This document shows, in pieces, positions 19,801-28,814 of a DNA stretch of 64,000 bases. The stretch covers positions 108,217 to 172,216 of the forward strand of contig NZ_MJGI01000025.1 of the NCBI RefSeq assembly GCF_001864835.1, read 5' to 3'. A model generated the notes under the pieces. The model searched no databases. It was not told the origin of the DNA and saw nothing but the letters and a program-made list of their open reading frames with translations. Origin of the DNA: Curtobacterium sp. MCBA15_001. Its GTDB lineage: Bacteria; Actinomycetota; Actinomycetes; Actinomycetales; Microbacteriaceae. The stretch's first letter is position 1. Every line of letters starts with the position of its first letter. The translations under genes and the position numbers were made by a program.

Positions 19801-20615
19801 GCCCGCTTGACCAGGTCCTCGTAGGCGGAGAGGAACTGGCCGAAGGTCAGGGTCTCGGCGCGCTTGATGCTCGGCACCAGGAGCGACCGGGTGCCGTCCT
19901 TCTTCGGGACGTCGATCGCGATCCCGAGACCGACGTGCGCGGGCTCGACCACGAAGGGCTTGCCGTCGCGCTCCTCGTAGAAGACGTTCTGGCTCGGGAA
20001 CTCCTTGAGCGCCTGCACCATCGCCCAGCCGATGAGGTGGGTGAAGGAGATCTTGCCGCCACGGGCCCGGCGCAGGTGGTTGTTGATGACGATGCGGTTG
20101 TCGATCATCAGCTTGGCGGGGATGGTGCGCACGCTCGTGGCGGTGGGGACCGTGAGCGAGGCGTCCATGTTCGACGCGAGGGTCTTCGCCATGCCGCGGA
20201 GCGGGGTCGCCACGTCTTCGTGGGTCTCCTCGTGCTCGTCGGTGGCGTCGTTCGCCTCGGCGGGGATGGGCTGCGGTGAGGGCTGCTTGGACGTGGTGCG
20301 TGCCTGGATCGGCGCCCCCTTGCCGTCGCCGGGCGCCGGAGCTGACGACTGGGCCGGAGCGGGCGTGGCAGCCGCAGACGGAGCGGCAGCCGACGACTGC
20401 GCCGGAGCCGGGGCGGCAGCCGAAGCCGGAGCGGGCGCGGCAGCCGCAGGGGCGCTGGCCCCAGAGGCCTTGTGGTAGCTCTCGAGGACCGGCCACCAGG
20501 ACTCGTCCACGGAGTGCTTGTCGGCGATGAACTGCTCGTAGAGCTCGTCCACCAGCCACTCGTTCGCGCCGAATTCGCCCGCGGTCTCGTCAGTTCCGGT
20601 CAGATGGCTCGACAC
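16842..20615 (-). CDS. kgd: multifunctional 2-oxoglutarate decarboxylase / dehydrogenase E1 fused to E2-type acyltransferase
   Basis: 1257 residues, like actinobacterial Kgd/OdhA. Order: a short N-terminal region (NEWLVDELYEQFIAD), an Ala/Pro-rich linker (about 45-110), an E2 succinyltransferase-like catalytic domain (LASNMDASLTVPTATSVR; DHRVIQGAGSGEYL), then the thiamine-dependent E1 (GMAHRGRLNVL; the GDAAMAGQGVV segment of the TPP site; the QFGDFANGAQ segment near the end). No lipoyl domain, as is normal here; the E2 partner supplies it. It performs the 2-oxoglutarate step of the TCA cycle. Start is the GTG at 20615 giving MSSHLTGTDE; the longer frame upstream is antisense to guaB1. Confidence 0.95.
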   Translation of the reverse strand: MSSHLTGTDETAGEFGANEWLVDELYEQFIADKHSVDESWWPVLESYHKASGASAPAAAAPAPASAAAPAPAQSSAAAPSAAATPAPAQSSAPAPGDGKGAPIQARTTSKQPSPQPIPAEANDATDEHEETHEDVATPLRGMAKTLASNMDASLTVPTATSVRTIPAKLMIDNRIVINNHLRRARGGKISFTHLIGWAMVQALKEFPSQNVFYEERDGKPFVVEPAHVGLGIAIDVPKKDGTRSLLVPSIKRAETLTFGQFLSAYEDLVKRARDNKLTPADFQGTTISLTNPGGIGTVHSVPRLTKGQGAIIGAGALEYPAQFQGSAAKTLVELGIGKTITLTSTYDHRVIQGAGSGEYLKKVHERLIGEHGFYEGIFSALRIPYKPIQWANDINVDLAHRVNKTARVQELINSYRVRGHLMADIDPLEYRQRTHPDLEIESHGLTFWDLDREFVTGGLAGTTNAPLRDVLGVLRDAYCRTVGIEYMHIQDPEQRRWFQSHIEVPYSKPSKDEQLRVLGKLNEAEAFETFLQTKYVGQKRFSLEGGESTIAFLDTLIQHAAVAGLDEVAIGMAHRGRLNVLTNIAGKTYGQIFREFEGTTLPGAVQGQGSGDVKYHVGTEGVFRASDGTTIPITIAANPSHLEAVDGVLEGIVRAKQDRGPAGVFGVLPVLVHGDAAMAGQGVVVETLQMSQLRGYRTGGTVHLVINNQVGFTTPPDSARTSVYSTDVAKTIQAPILHVNGDDPEAVARVADLAFAYREEFHRDVVIDLVCYRRRGHNEGDDPSMTQPLMYNLIEAKRSVRTLFTEALVGRGDITQEEYDEAHRDFQDRLERAFAETHEAQTGTIPVIEVDDDGAVQGLERPSAQLDDAEHDVHETAISQELVERIGDAHGNPPAGFQVHPKLQALLTKRTDMTRKGGVDWAMAELMAIGSLLTEGKPVRLAGQDARRGTFVQRQAVFHDRENGQEWLPLSNLTEDQARFYIYDTLLSEYAAMAFEYGYSVERPDALVLWEAQFGDFANGAQTVIDEFISSAEQKWGQRSGLVLLLPHGYEGQGPDHSSARIERYLQLCAEDNMVVARPSTPASYFHLLRRQAWERPQKPLVVFSPKAMLRLRQATSPVDAFTSGTFEPVIDDDRITDRNAVRRVVLHSGKVHHDLRTEADKHERTDVALVRLEQLAPLPLDRILQVLASYPNADVVWAQEEPENQGAWPFVCMNLSPHLDGRPLSVASRPASAAPATGSSKRSAAEATEVITTALG

Positions 20616-20759
20616 AGCCGATCGCCCACTCTCCGTCGATTGATGCTCGTGTGTGTCGTGCGGCGCAACCCTGCCCCGCACGTCGTCAAGCGTAGCCGTT
20701 CCCACATGACCGCTCGCCGTCAGGAGCGGGGCATGTCGCTGCGCAGTACGGTGGGCGGC

Positions 20760-22199
20760 ATGAGGTTCTACGAGACGCGGCCGACCCACGACCTGACCTA
20801 CTCCGACGTCTTCCTCGTCCCCAGCCGCTCGGGCGTGACGAGCCGCTTCGACGTGGACCTCGCCGCGAACGACGGTTCCGGCGTGACGATCCCGATCGTC
20901 AGCGCGAACATGAACTCCGTGACCGGCCCGCGGCTCGCCGCGACCCTGGCACGACGAGGCGGGCTGGGCGTGCTGCCGCAGGACATGCACCTGCAGGACC
21001 TCGACGCCGCGATCCGCTGGGTCAAGGACCAGCCCGTCGAATTCGACACCGCGCTCGAGATGGGCGCTGACACCACGGTCGCCGAGACCCTCGGGCAGCT
21101 CCTGCCGGTCGCCGGCCGCGGGGTGGTCGTCCGCGACGCCGCGGGGGAGTACCTCGGCTGCGTCCCGGCCAGCCGGCTGGGCACCGCCGGCCCCGACGCC
21201 ACGCTCCGCGACCTGCTGCACGGCGCCTCGACCGCGATCGACGCCGAGGACGCCGGCACCCCGCGCCACGTCTACGACGTGCTCACCGCCGCCGACGTCG
21301 ACTTCGCCCCGGTGACCCGGCACGGTCGCGTCGTCGGCACGACCAGCCCGACGAGCGCCATCCGCTCGGACATCTACACGCCAGCCGTCGACGCCTCGGG
21401 TCGCCTGCGCGTCGCCGCCGCGATCGGCATCAACGGCGACGTCGCGGCCAAGGCGAAGGCCCTCGCCGCCGCCGGCGTCGACGTGCTCGTCCTCGACACC
21501 GCCCACGGCCACCAGGAGGGCATGCTCCGCGCACTCCGCACCGTGGCCGCGCTGCAGCTCGACATCCCGCTCGTCGCGGGCAACGTGGTCACCGCCGACG
21601 CCGTGGCCCACCTGGTCGAGGCCGGCGCGTCGATCATCAAGGTCGGGGTCGGCCCCGGCGCGATGTGCACCACCCGCATGATGACCGCCGTCGGGCGGCC
21701 GCAGTTCTCCGCCGTGCTCGAGACCGCCGCCGCGGCCCGGTCCCTCGGCGCCCACGTCTGGGCGGACGGCGGCGTGCGCTACCCCCGCGACGTCGCCCTG
21801 GCACTGGCCGCGGGCGCCAGCGCAGTGATGATCGGCTCGTGGTTCGCCGGCACGCTCGAGGCGCCGGGTGTCCTGCGACGCGACGCGAAGGGCGCCGCGT
21901 ACAAGGAGAGCTGGGGCATGGCCTCCGCCAAGGCCGTGCGCGAGCGCTTCGAGCGGCTCGACCCGTACGAGCGGGCCCGCAAGGCGCTGTTCGCCGAGGG
22001 GATCTCGTCCTCGACGATCTACCTCGACCCGGAGCGCCCCAGCGTCGAGGACCTGCTCGACATGATCACGACCGGCGTCCGGAGCTCCGCCACGTACGCC
22101 GGGGCCACGACCCTCGCCGAGTTCTCGGAGCGCGCGCTGGTGGGCATCCAGTCCGCCGCCGGGTACGAAGAGGGCAAGCCGCTGCCGGTCAGCTGGTAG
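20760..22199 (+). CDS. guaB1: GuaB1 family IMP dehydrogenase-related protein (probable GMP reductase)
   Basis: 479 residues. The IMPDH/GMPR barrel has the active-site loop GVGPGAMCTTRMMTAVG (Cys near residue 305) and ADGGVRYPRDVALALAAGASAVMIG; a CBS pair occupies about residues 95-200. Recent work on the mycobacterial GuaB1 showed GMP reductase activity; by homology this copy probably turns GMP into IMP for purine balance. TACGGT ends 7 bases before the ATG, favouring this start over an upstream ATG at 20733. Divergent from kgd with about 144 bp between starts. Confidence 0.88.
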   Translation: MRFYETRPTHDLTYSDVFLVPSRSGVTSRFDVDLAANDGSGVTIPIVSANMNSVTGPRLAATLARRGGLGVLPQDMHLQDLDAAIRWVKDQPVEFDTALEMGADTTVAETLGQLLPVAGRGVVVRDAAGEYLGCVPASRLGTAGPDATLRDLLHGASTAIDAEDAGTPRHVYDVLTAADVDFAPVTRHGRVVGTTSPTSAIRSDIYTPAVDASGRLRVAAAIGINGDVAAKAKALAAAGVDVLVLDTAHGHQEGMLRALRTVAALQLDIPLVAGNVVTADAVAHLVEAGASIIKVGVGPGAMCTTRMMTAVGRPQFSAVLETAAAARSLGAHVWADGGVRYPRDVALALAAGASAVMIGSWFAGTLEAPGVLRRDAKGAAYKESWGMASAKAVRERFERLDPYERARKALFAEGISSSTIYLDPERPSVEDLLDMITTGVRSSATYAGATTLAEFSERALVGIQSAAGYEEGKPLPVSW

Positions 22200-22204
22200 C
22201 CGCC

Positions 22205-22246
22205 GGACGGGAGGCGCGTGGCGGGGTTGCCACGCGCCTCCCGTCC
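22205..22246. terminator. perfect 18-bp GGACGGGAGGC-family hairpin
   Basis: Arms ggacgggaggcgcgtggc / gccacgcgcctcccgtcc separated by ggggtt, starting 5 bp after the guaB1 stop. Perfect pairing over 18 bp. Same family as 7073, 28741 and 49119. Confidence 0.75.
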
Positions 22247-22266
22247 GTCTGCTGGTCCATCCCCAC

Positions 22267-22319
22267 CGCGAAAGCGACAGTTCGCCGCCGTTGGCTGGCG
22301 GTGATCTGTCGCTTTCGCG
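22267..22319. repeat. CGCGAAAGCGACAG inverted repeat
   Basis: Arms cgcgaaagcgacag / ctgtcgctttcgcg (14 bp, perfect) around a 25-base centre that itself pairs partly. It stands just before the convergent end of the CNNM gene, after the previous palindrome. Terminator or mobile palindromic element. Confidence 0.6.
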
Positions 22320-22336
22320 ATGCGGAGCGGCGGCGT

Positions 22337-23377
22337 CTACCGGCGGCGGGTCGCGTCCTGGACGGTGCCCACCAGTTCTTCGAGGATGTCCTCGAGGAAC
22401 AGCACCCCCGTGGTCCGGCCCTCGGCGTCGAACGCGCGCGCGACGTGGCGTCCGGCCGCTCGCATGGTGGCCAGCGCGTCCTCCAGGTCCATCTCGGTGT
22501 ACAGCGAGATGAGCTGGCGGATGCGCTTGGGTGGAACCGGGTCGTCGTACTCGTCCGGACGCAGGTCGATGACGTCCTTGACGTGCACGTAGCCGGTGGG
22601 GTCGCCCTGGTCGCCGACCAGCACGTACCGCGAGAACCCGCGCTGGGCGACCGCACGCTCGACGTCCCCGGGCGTGGCGACGTCGGGCAGGGTGACCAGC
22701 TCGGACATCGGCACGGCGACGTCCCTGACCTTCTTCTCGGTGAACTCGAACGCCATGCGGAGCGTGCCGCCGTCGTCCGCGAGGGTGCCCTCACGACGGG
22801 ACTGCTCGACGATCGTCTGCACCTCTTCGACGGTGTAGGCGCTGACGGCCTCGTCCTTCGGCTCGACCTTGAACAGCCGCAGCACGCCGTTGGCGACCTC
22901 GTTCAGGCCGACGACGACCCAGTGCAGGCCGTGGCCGATGTACCAGAGCGTCGGGACGAGCAGCAGTGCCGCACGGTCGGGCATCGAGAACGAGATGTTC
23001 TTCGGGACCATCTCGCCGAACACCACGTGCAGGAAGGACACGAGCAGCAGCGTGAACACGAAGGCCACGATGCCGATGACCTCGACGTTCCACCCCGTGG
23101 CGTGCAGCGGGACCTCGAGGAGGTGGTGGATCGCCGGCTCGGAGACGTTGAGGATGAGCAGCGAGCACACGGTGATGCCGAGCTGCGTGGTCGCGAGCAT
23201 CCGGGTGGCGTGCTCCATCGCCCACAGGGTCATCTGTGCGGCACGGGAGCCCTGCTCGGCGCGGGGCTCGATCTGCGAGCGGCGCGCAGAGATGACGGCG
23301 AACTCGGCGGCGACGAAGAAGGCGTTGCCGGCGAGCAGCACGAAGAGCCAGAAGATGCCCCACCAGTCGGAACTCAT
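22337..23377 (-). CDS. CNNM/CBS membrane protein (hemolysin C-like), copy 2
   Basis: 346 residues. N-terminal DUF21/CNNM membrane domain with four helices (starting [30 protein letters not shown]), then a CBS pair (about residues 210-335: [28 protein letters not shown]). Such proteins are linked to magnesium or cobalt export, but the function in actinobacteria is unsettled. Lacks the C-terminal CorC/HlyC domain that the upstream paralogue has. Its ATG overlaps the stop of a 20-codon mini-ORF. Confidence 0.85.
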   Translation of the reverse strand: MSSDWWGIFWLFVLLAGNAFFVAAEFAVISARRSQIEPRAEQGSRAAQMTLWAMEHATRMLATTQLGITVCSLLILNVSEPAIHHLLEVPLHATGWNVEVIGIVAFVFTLLLVSFLHVVFGEMVPKNISFSMPDRAALLLVPTLWYIGHGLHWVVVGLNEVANGVLRLFKVEPKDEAVSAYTVEEVQTIVEQSRREGTLADDGGTLRMAFEFTEKKVRDVAVPMSELVTLPDVATPGDVERAVAQRGFSRYVLVGDQGDPTGYVHVKDVIDLRPDEYDDPVPPKRIRQLISLYTEMDLEDALATMRAAGRHVARAFDAEGRTTGVLFLEDILEELVGTVQDATRRR

Positions 23378-23432
23378 CGGAGACCTCCCTGAGAGCCAGA
23401 AGACGGCAGACCCAACCGGGGCCAGTCGGAAC

Positions 23433-23436
<4 letters not shown>
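23374..23436 (-). CDS. 20-codon mini-ORF linking the two CNNM genes
   Basis: Reads MSSDW, like the start of the downstream CNNM gene, then a short unrelated tail ([15 protein letters not shown]). Its ATG overlaps the stop of the upstream CNNM gene (ATGA) and its own stop overlaps the start of the downstream one (ATGA). The duplicated stretch ccagtcggaactcatcgg occurs at both ends. It looks like a partial tandem duplication of a gene start that kept translational coupling through both junctions. Confidence 0.45.
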
Positions 23437-24812
<1,376 letters not shown>

Positions 24813-24966
24813 CCCCGATCAGCGAGGCGGACGCCACGGGGGCGCAGGGAGTCAGAGCAGCTCACCGAGTGAGCGGCGGATGAGTGAGGCGAAGAAGGAT
24901 TCGGAGGATCGTCCACAGTGTGCACGATCGTACAGCAGCGCTTCCCCGCGATCCCGGGAGTCCGCC

Positions 24967-26049
24967 CTACTTCGTGACGGATGCTCGGTGGTACTGCTGC
25001 GGCTCGTAGTCGAGCGTCACGCCGAGTTCGCGGGCGGCCCGGAGCGGGAACCCGGGGTCGCGGAGGAACTCGCGGCCGACCATCACCACGTCGGCCTGGC
25101 CCGTCGCGACGACCTGCTCGGCCTGGAACGCCTCGGAGATCATGCCCACGGCGATCGTGCCGATGCCCGCGTCACGCCTGAGCGCGGCAGCGAAGGGCAC
25201 CTGGTAGCCGGGTCCGACCGGGATCGGCGCGCTCGCGACGTTGCCGCCGGTCGAGACGTCGGCCAGGTCGGCGCCGTGCTCCTTGGCCCACCGGGCCACC
25301 TGTGTGACCTCGTCGAGCGTCAGTCCGCCGTCGGTCCAGTCCGTCGCCGAGAACCGGACGACGATCGGGAAGCCGTCGCCGACCTCGGCGCGCACGGCGT
25401 CGACGACGTCGAGCAGGGCCTGGGCGCGGTGCTCGAGCGAGCCGCCGAAGTCGTCCGTGCGGTGGTTGCTGAGCGGCGAGAGGAACTGGTGCAGCAGGTA
25501 GCCGTGGGCAGCGTGGACCTCGACCAGGTCGAAGCCGGCGTCGACGGCGCGGCGGGCTGCGGCGGCGAACCCGAGGGCGACCAGGCGGATGTCCTCGGTC
25601 GTCAGCTCCCGGGGCTCGGCGTACCCGTCGAACGCCACCGCCGACGGGGCGACCGTGGTCCAGCCGCCCTCGGACGCGGGCACCGAGCCGTGCTGCTCGG
25701 ACCAGGGGCGGTAGGTGGAGGCCTTGCGACCGGCGTGGGCCAGCTGCACCCCGGCCGCGGCACCCTGGGAGTGGATGAAGTCGACGATCGGGCGGAACGC
25801 GTCACGCTGCTCGTCGTTCCACAGCCCGAGGTCCTGCGGGCTGATCCGGCCCTCCGGCACGACACCGGTGGCCTCGACCACGACGGCCCCGGCGCCGCCC
25901 TTGGCGAACCCGCCGAGGTGGACCAGGTGCCACGGGGTGGGGACGCCGTCCTGCTGCTCGGCCGAGTACTGGCACATCGGGGAGACCCAGATGCGGTTCC
26001 GCACGGTCAGGTCGCGGATGGTGATCGGGTCGAACAGGGCGTGCGTCAC
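24967..26049 (-). CDS. Old Yellow Enzyme family NADH:flavin oxidoreductase (YqjM-like)
   Basis: 360 residues from the GTG at 26049. FMN-dependent TIM barrel: NRIWVSPMCQYSA at the N-terminus (YqjM-type Cys near residue 25), AHAGRKAS near residue 97, HAAHGYLLHQFLSPLSN near residue 170 and a C-terminal VMVGREFLRDP. Reduces activated C=C bonds of enones or nitro compounds; natural substrate unknown. Its start overlaps the stop of the upstream HAD gene by 4 bp. Confidence 0.92.
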   Translation of the reverse strand: MTHALFDPITIRDLTVRNRIWVSPMCQYSAEQQDGVPTPWHLVHLGGFAKGGAGAVVVEATGVVPEGRISPQDLGLWNDEQRDAFRPIVDFIHSQGAAAGVQLAHAGRKASTYRPWSEQHGSVPASEGGWTTVAPSAVAFDGYAEPRELTTEDIRLVALGFAAAARRAVDAGFDLVEVHAAHGYLLHQFLSPLSNHRTDDFGGSLEHRAQALLDVVDAVRAEVGDGFPIVVRFSATDWTDGGLTLDEVTQVARWAKEHGADLADVSTGGNVASAPIPVGPGYQVPFAAALRRDAGIGTIAVGMISEAFQAEQVVATGQADVVMVGREFLRDPGFPLRAARELGVTLDYEPQQYHRASVTK

Positions 26050-26687
26050 GCGGTGGCTCCTTCGCGGGGTGCGTCCTCGGCCAGGCGTTCCAGGAAGGCC
26101 CGGAGTCCGGTCGGGGAGACGTGGTGGTGGCCGACGGCGCCGATCGCTTCCGCGCCGGCGACGTTCTCGGCCCTGTTGTCCACGAACACCATCTGTGACG
26201 GGGTGATTCCCAGCCGGTCGCAGGTGTCGCGGTAGATCGAAGCGTCGGGCTTCAGGACGTGCTCCTCGGCGCTGACCACGACGGTCTCGAAGAGCGAGCC
26301 CATCGGCGACCGGCGGTACGGGTCGCCGAAGTCGAAGCCTGCGTTCGACAGCAGCGCCAGACGGGTGCCGGCGTCGTGCAGTTCCTCGACCAGGTCGAGC
26401 ACGTCCGGGTCGACCTCGAACCAGCCGGTGTAGTCCAGGGCCCACAGCCGGTGGACCTCGCTCACCGTCCAGCTGCGTCCCGTGCGTGCGGCGATCGCAC
26501 GCCAGTACTCCAGCACCGAGAGGTCGCCGCGGTCCAGGTCGTGCCGGAGCTCCTGGTACACGGGGAAGAGTTCGTCCGCGGTCAGGCCGGTCGCCTCGAG
26601 CAGCGCGGTCCGTGCGGCGACGGGCGTCCGGCTGATCACCTCGCCGTAGTCGAACACGACGACACGACCAGGCAGGAACAGGCTCAT
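26046..26687 (-). CDS. HAD family phosphatase
   Basis: 213 residues. Motif I FDYGEVIS (nucleophile Asp in VVVFDYGE; the usual second Asp is replaced by Glu two residues on, DYGE), motif II LLSNAGFD, and motif III/IV KPDASIYRDTC...VFVDNRAENVAGA. The second acid of motif I being Glu is unusual for phosphatases and may alter activity. On the coding strand TACGGT ends 7 bases before the ATG, overlapping the divergent promoter of nnrD: two leaderless promoters share 6 bases. Confidence 0.85.
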   Translation of the reverse strand: MSLFLPGRVVVFDYGEVISRTPVAARTALLEATGLTADELFPVYQELRHDLDRGDLSVLEYWRAIAARTGRSWTVSEVHRLWALDYTGWFEVDPDVLDLVEELHDAGTRLALLSNAGFDFGDPYRRSPMGSLFETVVVSAEEHVLKPDASIYRDTCDRLGITPSQMVFVDNRAENVAGAEAIGAVGHHHVSPTGLRAFLERLAEDAPREGATA

Positions 26688-26694
26688 GCGCTCC

Positions 26695-26704
26695 ACCGTA
26701 ACGT
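26695..26704. promoter_or_regulatory. overlapping divergent -10 elements of HAD and nnrD genes
   Basis: accgta (TACGGT read on the minus strand, 26695-26700) and TAACGT (26699-26704) overlap by two bases. The whole gap between the two start codons is 24 bp, so both transcripts must begin at or next to their start codons and the polymerases must compete. Confidence 0.55.
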
Positions 26705-26711
26705 GGGGACG

Positions 26712-27557
26712 ATGAACGCCTCCGTGCCCTTCTCCGTGTCCGACGCCGCCGCGTGGACGACCGCCCCGGTGGGGGAGTCGACGAAGTACCGCCGCGGTGT
26801 CCTCGGCGTCGCGACGGGCTCGGCGGCGTACCCCGGAGCCGCGGTGCTCGGTGTCGATGCCGCCGTCCACACCGGGGTCGGCATGGTCCGGTACGCCGGC
26901 CCCGACCGGGCAGGCGACTTCGTGCTGATGCGCCGTCCCGAGGTCGTCGTCGGGACCGGGCGGGTGCAGGCGTGGCTGGTCGGCTCCGGGATCTCGGCCG
27001 GTTCGCTCGGCGAGCTGGACCCCGCGACCGCCGAGGCCTTCCGGCACGCGTCGGACGACGGGGTCCCGGTCGTCGTGGACGCCGGTGCGATCCCGCTCGT
27101 CGACCTGGGGCCGCTCGCCGTCCTGACGCCGCACGCGGGAGAGCTCGCCGCGCTCCTGGACACGGACCGCGAGACCGTCGAGCACGACCCCCGGGGGTCC
27201 GCCCTGCGCGCGGCCGAGCAGACCGGCAGCGTCGTGCTGCTCAAGGGCGCGGACACCCACGTCGTCACTCCCGACGGGTCGGTCGACCTGGTCGCGTCCG
27301 CCGCCACACCGTGGCTCGCCGCCGCCGGTGCGGGCGACGTCCTCGGCGGGGTGCTCGGTGCGCTCGTCGCCACCCGGGCGGCACAGGGGCCGCTGACGCC
27401 CGAGGACCTGGCACACCTGGCCGCGACCGCCGCGGTCGTGCACGGGACCGCGGCCCGGCGGGCTTCGGACGGGGGCCCCTTCCCGATGGCGGCGCTGATC
27501 GCCGAACTGCCCGGCGTGGTCCGCGACCTCGTGACGACCGGCGACGCACTCGCCTGA
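26712..27557 (+). CDS. nnrD: ADP-dependent NAD(P)H-hydrate dehydratase
   Basis: 281 residues. Ribokinase-like YjeF C-terminal domain without the N-terminal epimerase. ATGSAAYPGAAVLGVDAA near residue 34, LTPHAGELAALL (about 137) and the GAGDVLGGVLGALVA phosphate-binding/catalytic loop (about 211) are intact. It repairs hydrated NADH/NADPH using ADP. TAACGT lies 7 bases before the ATG: leaderless. The stop codon is formed at the joint of the first two units of a downstream tandem repeat. Confidence 0.9.
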   Translation: MNASVPFSVSDAAAWTTAPVGESTKYRRGVLGVATGSAAYPGAAVLGVDAAVHTGVGMVRYAGPDRAGDFVLMRRPEVVVGTGRVQAWLVGSGISAGSLGELDPATAEAFRHASDDGVPVVVDAGAIPLVDLGPLAVLTPHAGELAALLDTDRETVEHDPRGSALRAAEQTGSVVLLKGADTHVVTPDGSVDLVASAATPWLAAAGAGDVLGGVLGALVATRAAQGPLTPEDLAHLAATAAVVHGTAARRASDGGPFPMAALIAELPGVVRDLVTTGDALA

Positions 27558-27652
27558 CCGGGGATGCACCCGCCCGACCGGTGACGCACCGGCCTGACCG
27601 GCGAGGCACCCGCCTGACGCGACGCACCGGCCTGACCGGCGACGCACCTGCG
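27536..27652. repeat. 20-bp degenerate tandem repeat x6 at the nnrD stop
   Basis: Units of the form gaccggcgacgcaccngcct; the first is coding (the last residues of nnrD), the rest are not; unit five is two bases shorter. Nothing gene-like is seen in the remaining 27653-27855, which should hold the promoter of the GH16 gene. Confidence 0.75.
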
Positions 27653-27855
27653 TGGCGGGAACCCGCACGGCCCGCAGGTCACGCTCCGGTCACCGGGAGC
27701 GGGAACACGCATCCGTCGCGGGAGCCCGCATCGATCCCGCCACCGGGGTGGCGGTCCGTCGTGGGAGTCCGCCCGGACGGTTAGACAGGTCCCGAGGGAC
27801 GACAACGGCTCGCACCACGGGTCAGGGTCCGCCCTCGGGAAGCGAACCACTCATC

Positions 27856-28728
27856 ATGCAGGATGCACACCACACCGTCGACGGCGACGGTCACCCCACC
27901 CCTCGGGCACCGCGACGACCCCTGCGCGTCTCGCGGTTCCTGCTCGTCTTCGTGGCGGTCGTCGCCGCCGGCGTCACCCTCGGGTCCGTCTCGACCGCGG
28001 ACGCCCGTCCGGCCATCGGCGTCCGCCCGTCGCCGTCGCCGACGGCCGCCGCACCGTCACCGGTCCCGACACTCCCCGCCGCGACCACACCGCCGTCGTT
28101 CTCCGAGGACTTCGACACCGACGCCGCCGCGGGCGGGCAGTTCGCGGCCACCTACGCCGACGCCTGGCAGCCCTACCCGGACGGCATGAGCGACAAGTAC
28201 TGGTCGGGCGAGGTCATCAGCGCCCATGACGGCATCATGGACGTCGCGATGGACGGTGCGCGTGGCGCCGCCGGGACCTTCGGCACGCCGCAGGGAGCGT
28301 GGATGCACGTCGGCGGGACCTTCAGCGTGCGGGCACGGGCGACGGGCGGCGACGACAACGGCGCTGCCTTCATGCTCTGGCCGACCTCGAACGTCTGGTC
28401 CGAGGGGGAGCTCGACTTCCCCGAGGGCACCTTCCAGGGCACCGTCGGCGCGTTCAGCCACGCGATGGTCCCCGGGCACGAACGCCAGCAGAACGGCCTG
28501 CACACGACCGCCACGTGGCGCAGGTGGCACACCTACACGACGGTCTGGGTGCCCGGCGACTCGGTCAAGTACTACGTCGACGGCAAGCTCGTCTTCGCGG
28601 ACACCGAGTTCGTCCCGACCACCGCGCACCGCTACATGTTCCAGATCGGCAACGGCGGAGCACCCGGGAACCTCGAGATCGACTGGGTGCGCATCTGGTC
28701 GGCCTCCGAGGGCCAGCCGCAGCCCTGA
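27856..28728 (+). CDS. secreted or membrane-anchored GH16 family beta-glucanase-like protein
   Basis: 290 residues. A basic N-terminus and hydrophobic helix (RFLLVFVAVVAAGVTLGSV) act as signal or anchor, followed by a Pro/Ser/Thr/Ala-rich linker and a jelly-roll domain (from SFSEDFD). The catalytic GH16 motif E-x-D-x-x-E is present as ELDFPE within SEGELDFPEGT. Members hydrolyse beta-1,3 or mixed-linkage glucans. The domain is on the short side and substrate is unknown. Confidence 0.8.
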   Translation: MQDAHHTVDGDGHPTPRAPRRPLRVSRFLLVFVAVVAAGVTLGSVSTADARPAIGVRPSPSPTAAAPSPVPTLPAATTPPSFSEDFDTDAAAGGQFAATYADAWQPYPDGMSDKYWSGEVISAHDGIMDVAMDGARGAAGTFGTPQGAWMHVGGTFSVRARATGGDDNGAAFMLWPTSNVWSEGELDFPEGTFQGTVGAFSHAMVPGHERQQNGLHTTATWRRWHTYTTVWVPGDSVKYYVDGKLVFADTEFVPTTAHRYMFQIGNGGAPGNLEIDWVRIWSASEGQPQP

Positions 28729-28740
28729 CGCGGCCACGTC

Positions 28741-28788
28741 GACGGACGGGAGGCACGGCGCCAGCTGGCACCGTGCCTCCAGTCCGTC
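28741..28788. terminator. GGACGGGAGGC-family palindrome, 48 bp
   Basis: gacggac, gggaggcacgg, centre gccagctggc, then ccgtgcctcc and gtccgtc. Begins 12 bp after the GH16 stop. The centre gccagctggc is identical to that of the copy at 7073-7110. Confidence 0.7.
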
Positions 28789-28814
28789 CCATGGTCGGCC
28801 GGTACGCTCGTCCG

